This document shows, piece after piece, positions 10,826-21,645 of a stretch of DNA of 64,000 nucleotides (its first letter is position 1; every line of letters starts with the position of its first letter). The stretch is from Rapana venosa (lineage: Eukaryota > Mollusca > Gastropoda > Neogastropoda > Muricidae). The stretch spans positions 22,393,730 through 22,457,729 of the forward strand of contig CM054153.1 of the NCBI GenBank assembly GCA_028751875.1, read 5' to 3'. A program made the translations under genes and the position numbers. Below the pieces are notes generated by a model. It saw only the letters and a list, made by a program, of their open reading frames with translations, did not search any database and was not told the DNA's origin.

Positions 10826-11144
10826 TGCTATAGCCAAGTGGTTAAGACCACTTGACTTTAATCCTGTGGGTCCATGAAATTGTGGTTTCCAATCTTGGCT
10901 GCGGAGTCTGGTGAATTAAGGGTCGTTTTGGGTTTGGTTGTTTTTTTTATAATACAGTCTCCCAGGTCAACTTAAAATGCAGACCTGCCTGTGCCTTAAT
11001 GCCTTTTGAGTATATACGCATGCTGAAGACCAGAAATGCAAATTAATTTAAAGATCGTATAATTCATGCCAGCAGCTGGTGGGTTATGGAAACATGAACA
11101 TATCAAGCAAACATCCTGCATAAAAAAAAAGAGCTGCTCTGAAG
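10826..11144 (+). repeat. SINE family 3, full-length
   Basis: The tRNA-like head (TGCTATAGCCAAGTGGTTAA, then GGTTTCCAATCTTGG as box B) is followed by the family body (AGACCTGCCTGTGCCTTAAT, GGGTTATGGAAACATGAACA) and the 3' end GAGCTGCTCTGAAG, shared with the 22692 and 44731 copies. Confidence 0.65.
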
Positions 11145-11408
11145 CAGGAATGTGTTGCCTAAGGCCAGTGGGTAGACCCCCTGCAGTGCTACAGGCACAC
11201 GGAAAGACCAGGCACTATGCCTCCCATCCAATAAGGGAACACAGAAAAGAGAAAGAGAGAGATCTATCAACCAATATACGCAGCAGTAGCTGACCAATAA
11301 AGAACAAGAAAATCAAACCAAATGGAAAACTAACCACCGTCTAAGTAGTTTGCTTGCTGATGTACCTGGTGTGTAAGCAAGTGATTTTAAATCAACTAAA
11401 CAGAAGTA

Positions 11409-11612
11409 AGGTGGCAGGATAGTTAAGACATTTACCTGCCTAACACATAAATGGTAGGGTCCTGGGTTCGACTCCCAGCCTTGAACTTTTTTCCAAGTTT
11501 GAAAACAAAATCAAACTGAACGTCAAAGTCCTTCAGAAGAGACTATAAACAGGGGCCTTGTGTGTGAATGGAGGCAGCTTATCTAGCACACACATTAAAA
11601 ACCTGTTCTGCC
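11409..11612 (+). repeat. SINE family 1 with an alternative tRNA head
   Basis: The head GGTGGCAGGATAGTTAAGAC with box B GGGTTCGACTCCC differs from the usual family 1 head but is joined to the same body (AACTGAACGTCAAAGTCCTT, AGACTATAAAC). The copy at 46008 has the same head. Two head types on one body suggests recombination between SINEs. Confidence 0.65.
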
Positions 11613-11837
11613 TGAGACACAATGCCAAACTTGTCATCACAATTTAAAATGTTCATTATCTTGATGGCAAAACAGTTGCTATCTGTATTTTGTGGTGAGA
11701 AAGAGTTTGTTTGCATAAATCCACTTCATGTAATCGTTGTAATAACTATTGTTTTGATAAAAGCATAACAGCAGTAACTGTTACTGTTGTGAAATGTACA
11801 AGTGTAGCATTTAAAATTATTTTTTAAAAGATAATCA

Positions 11838-12130
11838 AAAAAAGTAAAGTATGTTCTTTCGAGCCAGAAGGCCCATAGAGCCGGAGCTTATCCCGGTTTC
11901 TGTAGCGTTAAGCGAACTGATGGTTTTTCACCACCCCTGTGACAGGACGCTAGTCTGTCGCCAGATACTTCCCCAGCAGAGCTGGTACCCACTTGTACAC
12001 CTGGGTGGAGTGAGGAAAATAGGAGTAAAGTGTCTTTCCCAAGGACACAACACCAAGCCGAGCGGGGATCGAACCCGCGACCTCTGGATCACGAGTTGAC
12101 CGCCTAAACTACTCGACCACGGTGCCTCCC
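11838..12130 (-). repeat. SINE family 4, with 12-bp target duplication
   Basis: A minus-orientation tRNA-derived SINE. Box A (CCGTGGTCGAGTGGTTTAGG) and box B (GCGGGTTCGATCCC) are near-perfect. They are followed by a conserved central block (TTTCCTCACTCCACCCAGG, GTACAAGTGGGTACC). AAAAGATAATCA flanks it at 11826-11837 and 12131-12142. It is almost identical to 22944-23224, so the family was recently active. Confidence 0.85.
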
Positions 12131-12142
12131 AAAAGATAATCA

Positions 12143-12545
12143 GGTACATGCAAAACATGCCAATTTACTCCCAATTTCAAACTAGTCTACAAAATTCAGT
12201 AAAAAAAAAAGTTAATTTATGGACATTCAGAAAAAAAGGGCTTCCACCTATAAACATAATGGAAAATTTCAAACACAATCCAAAAGACGTATCAGTATAA
12301 TTGAAAACATTGTCCGTTGTTTTGACAGTAAAACTAAGCCCATCTGTTTGAATTTTGTTGTCACCACAAAAATTCTTTAAAAATAATAATAATCAGAAAC
12401 ATGTAAAACTAAACATTCATTTCTAATTTAAAACTAGTTTACAAGATCAAGAGAAAACAGCTAAAAGCTAAACCCCTCTTACAATCCAAATTTTCTTGAA
12501 TAAAAAAATTGACGGTACAAAAAAAAACAACAAACCCTTGAAGAC

Positions 12546-12606
<61 letters not shown>

Positions 12607-13013
12607 TGTGTGTGTGTATGCATACATGCATGTGTGCATACATGTGGGAGCATGTGTACAGCTTCACCAGCAGGTATACCTGAATTTACAGGTCTGTATT
12701 TTGGCATGCCTGCATACCTTACACACATTCTCTACCTATGGCTGGCTGGGGTGCGATCAAATCACTGAAGTGATCTGACTGGGATTGGATTTGCTTAAAA
12801 TCTGTTAACTCCTTGTTTGGGCTTTTAAAAATTTTATTCATTAGTTTGTTTCTGCTCCTCACCCGCAGCTCCAAGATTTACCAATAGTAAGATTTTGCGT
12901 ATGCGACCGTTTGCCCACGATCGAGGCAGCCACCACATTCCGACATAGAGGACTAACTTCCTAGCAATATCAGACTAAGATAAGATGATGATGATGATGA
13001 TGATGCAGGTTAC
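12143..13013. other. Gene A intron 1, proximal part
   Basis: Non-coding. It holds a TG tract at 12551-12618, an inverted Rep90 copy at 12862-12955 and an ATG trinucleotide run at 12984-13004 next to the exon 1 donor. Nothing else is recognised. Confidence 0.6.
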
Positions 13014-13206
13014 CGTTGTTGAAAACGAAGCCCTCGGCATACTTGGCTTTGACTGTAGCGATGTAGCCCGCTTCGGCCCAGTCCAACTCCACCTCCTGAC
13101 AGCAGAGGTGCTCAAAGTAACGCTGAACATCGGTGCGAGGAGGTAGGGAGCTGCTCACTGGGGTCACCAGGTACTGCACTTTCAGGTCCATCACAGGTGC
13201 AGACAT
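13014..13206 (-). CDS. Gene A exon 1: start and RRM-like domain
   Basis: The ATG at 13206 has a good Kozak context (TTCACCATGT). The 193-nt coding part ends at donor G|GTAACC in phase 1. The product (MSAPVMDLKVQYLVTPV..., then DVQRYFEHLCC, then VELDWAEAGYIATVKAKY) has a beta-helix-beta-beta look: strand, helix with QRYF.LCC, then strand A.Y.ATVKA.Y. This resembles the short RRM-like units at the N terminus of PARP14-type proteins. Gene B exon 1 matches it (ALQRYFQRLCC, ENAYLVTVSNYF). In B this exon is preceded by an ATG exon. In A the initiator may be this internal Met. Confidence 0.62.
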
Positions 13207-13289
13207 GGTGAAAAGTGTGCCCTCTCTGCAAGCCGTTCAGGATATAGGTTTATGCTGTCGTTTCAATGTATGTTTGCATTAGTGCGTGT

Positions 13290-13293
13290 ATTT

Positions 13294-13362
<69 letters not shown>

Positions 13363-13672
13363 AGTATGTGTTTGTTCACACACACACATTACCACATACC
13401 GAGTCACATTCAACTTACACACACATGCTACCACACACTGAGCCACATCACACACTCACACATGCTACCACACACACACATGCTACCACACACTGAGCCA
13501 CATACACACACACACACATGCTACCACACACTGAGCCACATACACACACACACACACATGCTACCACACAGACACACACTCACACACATGCTAGCACACA
13601 CTAAGCCACATTCAAAACACACACACACACACACATGCAAATGCTACCACACACACACACACCATTTTACCG
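13290..13672. repeat. (TA)n followed by a CA-rich minisatellite
   Basis: TA repeats at about 13293-13360, then ~300 bp of CA-rich repeats with a ~40-bp unit containing CATGCTACCACACACTGAGC. It lies 5' of gene A. Confidence 0.85.
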
Positions 13673-13775
13673 CACATGATAGCTCTTATATCTAGGGAAT
13701 CGACATTTCAAACAAATCTATCCATTTCCACAAGTTGACACTGTCACACAATTTTCCATCAACAGAGTTTAACAA

Positions 13776-14172
13776 ATCAGTGATCTAGAGGTAACGCATC
13801 TGTCTAGAAAGCGAAAAGTCCGGGTCGGAAGTGTGCAGTGGTTCAAATCCCGTTTGGACCCAAAACTTTTGCCCCATCCATTAGATCATGAGTGGTGGTC
13901 TGGGGGCTAGTCTTTCAGATGATACGATAAACCGAGGTCCCATGTGTTACACATAATTATTTAGTGCACGTAAAAGAACCCATGGCAATAAGAGAGTTGT
14001 CCTTGGTAAAATTCTGTAGAAAAAAGCCACTCTGATAGGGAAACAAATACAGTTGCAGACTAGGAAAAAAAGGGTGGCGCTGCTCTTATGGCGATGCGCT
14101 CTCCCCAGGGACAGCAGCCCGAATTTCATGCAGAGAAATCTGCCATGACTTAAAGTGGTATAGATATGTACA
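13776..14172 (+). repeat. SINE family 2, near full-length
   Basis: The head GATCTAGAGGTAACGCATCT with box B GTGGTTCAAATCCC is followed by the body GTAAAAGAACCCATGGCAAT, GCCACTCTGATAGGG and GCTCTCCCCAGGGACAGCAG. The inverted copy at 33717-34192 supplies the missing 3' tail. Confidence 0.75.
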
Positions 14173-14564
14173 TACATACATAGAACAGTCTGCCTCCTAG
14201 GCCTGACATTATCACTGCAGAAATTGCAACACTTTTTTTCTTCACAAATCATATCCTATAAACACTGGCAAAATACCTTCTAATGAAATTCTTTAACTAG
14301 ACACAAGACAGACCATGAGTTTTGAGCACCAATAACTGTAAACAAAGAGTCGAAATATGTTCCCAAACTTTTGGCACGAGTGTGAGGATTATACAGTCGA
14401 GTCAGTTATTACGCCTATGACTTGTCCGCGCGTAACTTTCGGGTTTTCCCGAAAATGGGAACTTCCGGAATTGATATTCTTGTAATGAAGATAACCGCCA
14501 TAACTACAATAGAGTAACATCGTCAGAAACTGTAAAACTTGGGTAATCAATGACTTGGTATTGA

Positions 14565-15403
14565 TACAATGTCCTGCCTTTCTAAACCAAACATACGCAA
14601 AGCGGAATGGCACCACATCAACACGACAATACTACAAGGGCTACAAGCAAACAACAACAAACCCTTCTGGCGATATATAAAGAACAAAAGACAGGACAAT
14701 GTAGGAGTAGCACCACTGAAGGAAGGAGCAACCCTAGTTAGCGATAGCTTAGGTAAGGCCAGAATATTATTAAAACAATTCCAATCAGTTTTCACTCCAG
14801 AGGATAGGACACCACCACCGCCAATGGACAATCTACATCACCAACCCATAGAGAGCATCACCGTCACAGTAGATGGAGTAGAAAAACTGCTTAAAAACAC
14901 CGACCCAGCCAAAGCACACGGACCAGATGCCATCCCCAACATAGTACTAAAGAACTGCGCAGACATATTAGCACCAGCACTAACAACCATCTACCAAAAA
15001 TCATTAGACACAGGAATTCTACCGGCGGACTGGAGACAAGCTAATATATCAGGTATCTTTAAAAAAGGGGACAAACACACAGCATCCAACTATAGACCAG
15101 TTTCACTTACTTCAGTATGCTGCAAGATTTTAGAACATATAGTATGCCGCCACCTAATGGAACACCTAGAAAGGAATAATATTCTAACACACTTAAACCA
15201 CGGCTTCCGCTCTGGCTACTCCTGTGAGTCCCAACTCCTGACCACCACCCAGGACTTCCTATCATCATTAGACAAGGGAGAACAAGTAGATGTAGCAATC
15301 TTAGACTTTAGCAAGGCCTTTGATACAGTCCCCCACAGGAAACTACTATATAAGTTAGAAAAATATGGCATAGTGGGAGAAATTCACACCTGGCTGAAAA
15401 CTT
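14565..15403 (+). pseudogene. Non-LTR reverse transcriptase, internal fragment
   Basis: An uninterrupted frame of about 280 codons from a Jockey/CR1-like reverse transcriptase. Visible blocks are PAKAHGPDAIPN, then NYRPVSLTSVCCKILEHI, then HGFRSGYSCESQLL, then VDVAILDFSKAFDTVPH (catalytic motif A, first Asp). Both ends are missing: no endonuclease upstream, and the frame leaves homology after HTWLKTS, before the second catalytic motif (F/YADD). It therefore cannot be active, yet it has no frameshift or stop, so truncation is recent or the copy is young. It lies between genes A and B. Confidence 0.85.
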
Positions 15404-15420
15404 CCAAATGGAGTCTTTGA

Positions 15421-16111
15421 TATTAGTGGCAAATGTATCTCAAGCACAAACAAAACAACAGCTGTGCCTCTATCTTACTGGCTCATAATCTAGGTCATGG
15501 CCACTTTCAGGCAATGCTGTGAAGTGATAGCCAACTTTTTTTTTATCATGTAGGGGACTCGTTCAACTTACGCAACTTGGACTAGACCCTTCAAATAATG
15601 CTCATAGTGCCTTTAGATATTTGAAACTGATCACCATGAGGGCAGAGTTATAACGAAAATATCGAACACAGACTAAATGAAAGGATGTAGAACAATAACA
15701 AAAAGTTCAAAACTATAAATAAACTTGGGTATTTTCCGTTTATAGTATTAGAAATTTGTTACCTTATTATTTTGTTCATTTTGATTTTTTTTTCTTAAAG
15801 CACACTGCCGTATTTTAAACGGGTATATTTCATGAGAGTTAATATTCTATCTATAAAGAATAACGTCGACAGAATACAGCCTATACACATCTCCACACCT
15901 GTGCTTATGCCCAGTTGAAACAGCCTAAAATGGCAGCGGATTGACAGTATATAATAGGTAAATCATGCACGGAGTTTGATGAATAAATCACAAGATACCA
16001 TACCAAGAATATTTACAACGATGCCAAAACTGTCAATAATGGTTTTATACAATATAAAAATATTTTCTGAGGCCAATGCGATCGGCGATTTCTTATGAGC
16101 GAAAGACATAC
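15421..16111. other. Unassigned AT-rich intergenic DNA
   Basis: No ORF, repeat family or RNA gene recognised. Confidence 0.5.
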
Positions 16112-16190
16112 CTTGTCTCGGCTTTACCTATGGTGGACCAGGAAATAATTTGGCCATGACACGACGTAATCAGGTATTTTTAATGTTTCA
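16112..16190 (-). other. Candidate upstream exon of gene A (decayed start)
   Basis: Donor ACAAG|GTATGT at 16111. Upstream TCCACCATAGGTAAAGCCGA resembles TCCACCATGGAAAAGGAGCC of the gene B start exon (48484-48565), but an inserted A breaks the ATG. If homologous, gene A lost this start and uses the ATG at 13206. The match is short and could be chance. Confidence 0.2.
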
Positions 16191-16222
16191 TTGGCGATAA
16201 CTCGAGCGGGTATCCGGTGGTG

Positions 16223-16260
<38 letters not shown>

Positions 16261-16690
16261 TTTATATCTCCATAAACATTCTGTCATTATTGTGACGTTA
16301 TTGATTTACAATTGATACGCATAAGAATTTATTCGTTTTCTCAATTTCTGCCATAGATACCATAATCAGTAGCCTATCGCATACGCAAAAAATAACACCA
16401 TTGGTAAACCTCTGGGTATCAGTGTTGTACAGCTGTCTCTCTACCTCTGTCTCTCTGTCCTTCTAGCCTATCGGTCTGTCTATCTGCTTGTCTTCCTATC
16501 TATCAGTTCAATACTTCACTTTGTTCGAAAATTTTCTAAAATTCATACGAGATTGTATTAATTATGACTCTGTCTTTGGGGTTTTTTGTTTGTTGGTGTT
16601 TGGTTTTTTTAATGATTGTTGGCGTTATCTTGAGTCTGTATTATCAAGAGTCCCAGTTTGGGCAAGGGCATGATACAAGTTTATCTGTAA

Positions 16691-16848
16691 AGGTAAAGGT
16701 AAAGGAGTCCCATAACCTATAAGGTCGTAGGGGAGCGAGGCGTCAGAGACCTCACTTCTCTAGGGCCAGCACATTGAGGGCGGCGCCCATCTCCTCTCCC
16801 TCGCTGCTTTACCTTCCCTGACCCTAAAGAGGGCAGGTACCCATTTAC
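16691..16848 (-). repeat. SINE with 5S-like region, 5'-truncated, 13-bp duplication
   Basis: Only the 3' half of the family seen complete at 18134-18416 remains. AGTTTATCTGTAA flanks it (16678-16690 and 16849-16861). The 3' end is a CTTTAC repeat. Truncation at the 5' end plus a target duplication indicates LINE-driven insertion. Confidence 0.85.
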
Positions 16849-17119
16849 AGTTTATCTGTAACCCCTGGAAATAACTCACCTGCCCCCCCCCCCTCTTTTT
16901 AGTCCACCCCTTCCCCCAGGGCCACTCTCTCCCATCTTCCTTATTCATCCTTTCAATACATGAATATTTGAAAATGTTCCATTTACGCTTTCTTTTCATA
17001 TTGAAAGATTGATTGACCAATAGCATGGATTGGTTACTGTTAGGCCCTATCTTTTCATTGTGACCGATTAATAGTCCGCTTGCTTTCTTTCCCTTTTTTG
17101 TTGTTGAAATAAACCTTGC

Positions 17120-17460
17120 TGCCTCATCTTTTGTAAGGCACTTGTCAAGCTGCTCCCACGCTGCTCATTCGCACTCACCTGCCCCAGCCATAATTATATA
17201 TTATATACTCACACTTTTCATGCCGTATGCTCGGGGTCAGAAGTTCGCAGGGAGCTTTTCAAAGAGAAGGCCGCCGTCAGACCACCCACCAGACAGGCCC
17301 TGCGCTGTCACTGTGCAAATCACTCTGGGGGTGTACAGTCGTGCAGTTAAGCAAGTAGAAGCAGAAGGAAAACTAGTGCAGGTAATTAGGTATAAATTCT
17401 TCATCGCTTTGAAAATAACTTATTTTTATTTAAAGGAATAAGAAAATGAAATGTTTTAAA
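17120..17460 (+). other. Unassigned open region
   Basis: A 99-codon plus-strand frame (17142-17441). Within it CGCTGTCACTGTGCAAATC through CTAGTGCAG|GTAATT could be an exon with a donor at 17382, but no acceptor partner or family is recognised. 17160-17180 also contains a good minus-strand donor (GGGGCAG|GTGAGT). I assign no gene. Confidence 0.2.
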
Positions 17461-17539
17461 TTAGTGACAGCTTTTGAAGCGTTACTGAGTAAGGATTTTT
17501 TTTTTTAAAGTCCCCACCTGATTGGTTTTGGATATCCAA

Positions 17540-17960
17540 TACATTAGCTTACTCTTCCTGAAAGTGGAACGGGTTTTAACATGAGCGCAGGATGTTTTGC
17601 GTGAGTTCGCAATCCGGGGCCTTGGTTTTTTAGTCTCCCATGATGGACTTATACACTAGTTTAAATAGTCTTGCGGATGAGAACAAATCTACAAGGAGAG
17701 AGAGGGAATAGCCTAGTGGTTAGAATGCTGCGCTTGTGATTTGACGGCACGGGTTTGAGCCACCACCTAGACGCCCTTTAAGAGGGGATTTTTCCCCTTG
17801 AGTTAACATCAACGTCTAATTCACTCCCAACCGCCCCCCCCCCCCGAGTCCTTCGGTTGAGGCAATCAACCAAGGTCCGAAGCACGCAGAACAAACATCT
17901 AAGGCACAAGTTAAAACCCGTGACGTGAAAGAGATGGGCTACATTAGCAAAATTCGAGCA
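17540..17960. repeat. Two SINE family 1 copies in opposite orientation
   Basis: A decayed minus-strand piece (17540-17650) faces a plus-strand copy (17700-17960) with the head GGAATAGCCTAGTGGTTAGA and body GTTAACATCAACGTC. The plus copy is interrupted by a C run. Confidence 0.6.
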
Positions 17961-18075
17961 CACGCTTGCATGTGCACCTTTGAAAGATACAGCACATCAT
18001 CTTGAACAAGAAGAAGCTTAGAGCTGGAAACGTGCTTACTCTCACGAAAACAATTTTTTAGCAAACAAATGGTGG

Positions 18076-19436
18076 AAGGCAGACTATAAATACTTCTGAT
18101 GGAAGGCAGACTATAAATACTTCTGGAGGAAGGTGAAGGTGTCCCATAACCTATAAGGTCGTAGGGGAGCGAGGCGTCAGAGATCTCACTTCTCTAGGGC
18201 CAGCATATTGGGGGCGGCGCCCATCTCCTCTCCCTCGCTGCTTTACCTTCCCTGACCCTAAAGAGGGCAGGTACCCATTTGCAGCTGGGGGAACTGGGGG
18301 ACTGTACTGAAGCCAAGGCGCGCAAACGGTCACCCATCCAACTGGTAACCACGCTCGACGCTGCTTAACTTGGCTGGGGGAAAGCGAGTGCTCCGACCAC
18401 TGAGCTATCCCGTCTCCTTCTGGAGGAAGGCAGACTGTAAATATTTATGGAGGGAGGCAGACTGTAAATACTTATGGAGGAAGGCAGACTGTAAATACCC
18501 CTGGTGGAAGGCAGACTGTAAATATCCCTGGCGGAGGGCAGACTGTAAATACTTCTGGTGGAAGGCAGACTGTAAATACCCCTGGTGGAGGGCAGACTGT
18601 AAATACCCCTGGTGGAGGGCAGACTGTAAATACCCCTGGTGGAGGGCAGACTGTAAATACCCCTGGTGGAGGGCAGACTATAAATTCTTATGGAGGAAGG
18701 CAGACTGTAAATACTTCTGGTGGAGGGCAGACTGTAAATACCCCTGGTGGAGGGCAGACTGTAGATACTTCTGGTGGAGGGCAGACTGTAAATACCCCTG
18801 GTGGAGGGCAGACTATAAATACTTGTGGTGGAAGACAGACTGTAAATTCTTATGGAGGAAGGCAGACTGTAGATACTTCTGGTGGAGGGCAGACTGTAAA
18901 TACCCCTGGTGGAGGGCAGACTGTAAATACCCCTGGTGGAGGGCAGACTGTAAATACCCCTGGTGGAGGGCAGACTATAAATACTTGTGGTGGAAGACAG
19001 ACTGTAAATACTTCTGGTGGAAGGCAGACTGTAAATACCCTTGGTGGGGGGCAGACTGTAAATACCCCTGGTGGAGGGCAGACTGTAAATACCCCTGGTG
19101 GAGGGCAGACTGTAAATACCCCTGGTGGAGGGCAGACTGTAAATACCCCTGGTGGAGGGCAGACTGTAAATACCCCTGGTGGAGGGCAGACTATAAATAC
19201 CCCTGGTGGAGGGCAGACTGTAAATACCCCTGGTGGAGGGCAGACTATAAATACTTGTGGTGGAAGACAGACTGTAAATTCTTATGGAGGAAGGCAGTCT
19301 GTAGATACTTCTGGTGGAGGGCAGACTGTAAATACCCCTGGTGGAGGGCAGACTATAAATACTTGTGGTGGAAGACAGACTGTAAATTCTTATGGAGGAA
19401 GGCAGACTGTAGATACTTCTGGTGGAAGGCTACCCT
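18076..19436. repeat. 27-bp minisatellite, about 37 units
   Basis: The unit is GGTGGAGGGCAGACTGTAAA plus TACCCCT. Because 27 is a multiple of 3, one plus frame stays open for 368 codons and reads ADCKYPWWR repeatedly. This is a repeat translation, not a gene. Subtypes (CCCCTGG, CTTCTGG, CTTATGG, CTTGTGG) alternate in blocks, implying higher-order unit duplication. A SINE interrupts it at 18134-18416. Confidence 0.92.
18134..18416 (-). repeat. tRNA/5S-like SINE, full-length, 14-bp duplication
   Basis: On the minus strand the head is GGATAGCTCAGTGGTCGGAG (tRNA box A-like). It is followed by AAGTTAAGCAGCGTCGAGCG and GGTTACCAGTTGGATGGGTG plus ACCG, which closely follows the internal promoter region of metazoan 5S rRNA. 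The body ends GGTTATGGGACACC and a short TTCACC tail. Flanks CTTCTGGAGGAAGG (18120-18133 and 18417-18430) are identical, though the motif also occurs naturally in the surrounding minisatellite. Confidence 0.82.
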
Positions 19437-19480
19437 GTTCCCTAATATGAAGAAGTGGGCAGAAGAATTCTGGTGATGAA

Positions 19481-19481
<1 letters not shown>

Positions 19482-19535
<54 letters not shown>

Positions 19536-19560
19536 GGGGGGGGGGGGGGGGGGGGGGGGG
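19482..19560. repeat. Poly-G run of ~79 nt
   Basis: A near-pure G run with one A between two minisatellites. It can form G-quadruplexes, and its length should be treated as unreliable. Glycine/proline ORFs over it are artefacts. Confidence 0.9.
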
Positions 19561-19635
19561 GAGCTTTGATGATGACGACGTTTCTAGCAGAGTTGGTCTC
19601 ACAGCAAAATGCACAAGCCACTGCAAAGATCCATG

Positions 19636-20312
19636 ATCGGCAGATTGACAACGGACAGCAAATGTCAATAATCTGGTAATGGCAGATTGACAACGGACAG
19701 CAAATGTCGATAATCTGGTAATGGCAGATTGACAACGGACAGCAAATGTCGATAATCTGGTAATGGCAGATTGACAACGGACAGCAAATGTCGATGATCT
19801 GGTAATGGCAGATTGATAACGGACAGCAAATGTCGATGATCTGGTAATGGCAGATTGACAACGGACAGCAAATGTCGATGATCTGGTAATGGCAGATTGA
19901 TAACGGACAGCAAATGTCGATGATCTGGTAATGGCAGATTGACAACGGACAGCTAATGTCGATAATCTGGTAATGGCAGATTGACAACGGACAGCAAATG
20001 TCGATGATCTGGTAATGGCAGATTGACAACGGACAGCTAATGTCGATAATCTGGTAATGGCAGATTGACAACGGACAGCTAATGTCGATAATCTGGTAAT
20101 GGCAGATTGATAACGGACAGCAAATGTCGATAATCTGGTAATGGCAGATTGATAACGGACAGCAAATGTCGATAATCTGGTAATGGCAGATTGACAACGG
20201 ACAGCAAATGTCGATGATCTGGTAATGGCAGATTGACAACGGACAGCAAATGTCGATGATCTGGTAATGGCAGACTGACAACGGACAGCAAATGGCAGAC
20301 TGACAACGGACA
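19636..20312. repeat. 42-bp minisatellite, about 15 units
   Basis: The unit is GGCAGATTGACAACGGACAG plus CAAATGTCGATAATCTGGTAAT, with GAC/GAT and CAA/CTA variants. 42 is a multiple of 3, so minus-strand frames stay open (PLSICHYQIID repeats). It begins with GGCAGA-T/C-TG like the neighbouring 27-bp unit and lies in the 3' flank of gene B. Confidence 0.92.
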
Positions 20313-20421
20313 ACCAGGTTCATGACCCGTCAAGTAAGCGTCTTTCACACATCAGTGCTTACCATTCTCAAGAAAAAGACGGGTATGAGAAAGATTGATT
20401 TCCACCTAGTGGGTTCCTCAC

Positions 20422-20447
20422 CTTCTGAATCTTGGAACTGTCCACAT
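20422..20447 (-). other. Candidate micro-exon after gene B exon 5
   Basis: The 26-nt ATGTGGACAGTTCCAAGATT-containing segment has a good acceptor (TTTTCATGCAG) and a consensus donor (AAG|GTGAGG). Using it needs a weak donor just before the exon 5 stop (CGTT|GTAGTC). It is possible as alternative splicing that bypasses the stop. Confidence 0.2.
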
Positions 20448-20489
20448 CTGCATGAAAATTTAAAAAAAAGAAATCTGAGTGTGTCACGA

Positions 20490-21645
20490 CTACAACGGCC
20501 CCTGACGAATGTCCCACAGCATTTGCATCATTTCGCACAGCTGCCGCTGCACGGTAATCACAGAAGACTCCAAATGAACAGTGGGGGGATGTTGAGCACG
20601 CACTCCGTCCATCTGAGAAAGCCTGCGCTCAAGCTCAGTCAGCCTGGCGTGAGTGGCGGAATTCACCTGGAACTGGAGACCCTTGGGGGTGTTCTTGCTA
20701 CTGCCGCCACGTTTTCTGCGGCTGCCTTCACTCTCATTGCTGCTGGTAGCGGCAGGGGAAGACGTCATGTTGCAGACTGGCACGGACAAACCCGGGGGGT
20801 GTTGGCGCTCGGTCCGCCTGCTACCGAAACTGGTCGTTTTTTTGCGCGTTTCTCCAGCCTGAGCCGACCGATTCTTTTGTTCACTGCCGCAGCACAAGTC
20901 CGGTTGAGGATTAGAGCACCTCTCTGTTGATCCGTTGTTGTGCAGGTACAATGCAGTTTCGTGACTTGCTGCATGGTGCATTGCAGAAAAACGGTGGCGA
21001 TCTGGGTTCCCAAAGCCGCGCTCTGGTGGACAGTAGCCTCGAAGATAAGCACGCTGCTGCACTTCAGAACCACTGACTACCCCACTTTGTGTACGGTCTC
21101 TCCGAAGACCTGGGGTGACGTGCAACTGGGACGTTGATGGTCCAGCGTTTTGAGGTTGTCTGGGGCACCCAGGCTGCTGTGTGCGTGCGTAACACAATCC
21201 CTGGGCTTCTTCTTGCAGTTCAGCAGGTGACTCGCCAGAGAAGGCCCTGCTGCTTGAATCTGAAGACAATTGCCTGTTTATTCCCTCGTCTTCTTTCGCT
21301 GTGGATGAGGCTACGGATGAATTTATGGAATTCATGGAAAGAAGCTCTGAGGAACCTGAAAGACTTTCAGAATCGGATGCGTGTCGTTTCATGAGTATTT
21401 GAGGAAGTGGTTGTAAGGAATAGTTGTATTCATGATCAGAAGTTTGGTTCAAACCGTCCGTCTCTTGATGTGAAATAGGTTCTTTTGTGATGTGCTGGCC
21501 CCCCACAATGTCTAATGAATGGTCACTGGATGACAGCGTGGGGTCATCATTGCTGTGTGCTGACAAAGTTGTTGTGTAACTGAAGTCTGGGGACTCTGTG
21601 TTCACATCATGGAGGGCTCTTTTCCTCATGGTTTCGTCAGAAAAG
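20490..21645 (-). CDS. Gene B exon 5: Ser-rich region, helix and stop
   Basis: Acceptor TTTTGTTGCAG (21646), phase 2 start giving S-F-S-D-E-T-M, and an open frame of about 385 codons to TAG at 20490-20492. The first third is Ser/Asp-rich (TTTLSAHSNDDPTLSSSDHS), the middle is rich in Ser/Gln/Arg, and a basic patch RRKRGGSSKNTPKG follows. The last ~60 residues look like a coiled coil (ARLTELERRLSQMD, then ITVQRQLCEMMQMLWDI), so self-association is plausible. It is homologous to gene A exon 5 by phase, start motif and terminal Met/Gln helix, but strongly diverged. The ATG upstream at 21713 lies in the intron. Confidence 0.68.

Noticed and set aside
13368..13672. Possible CRISPR-like array (CATGCTACCACACACTGAGC repeats)
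   Set aside because: Irregular CA-rich minisatellite with similar 'spacers'; eukaryotic context.
18370..19476. 368-codon plus-strand ORF (ADCKYPWWR repeats)
   Set aside because: It is the translation of a 27-bp minisatellite, and its start lies in a SINE. No codon bias or splice context.
19390..20323. Two ~300-codon minus-strand ORFs (PLSICHYQIID and FAVRCQSAITRSS repeats)
   Set aside because: Frames of the 42-bp minisatellite and the poly-G run. Several frames are open at once because the unit is a multiple of three.
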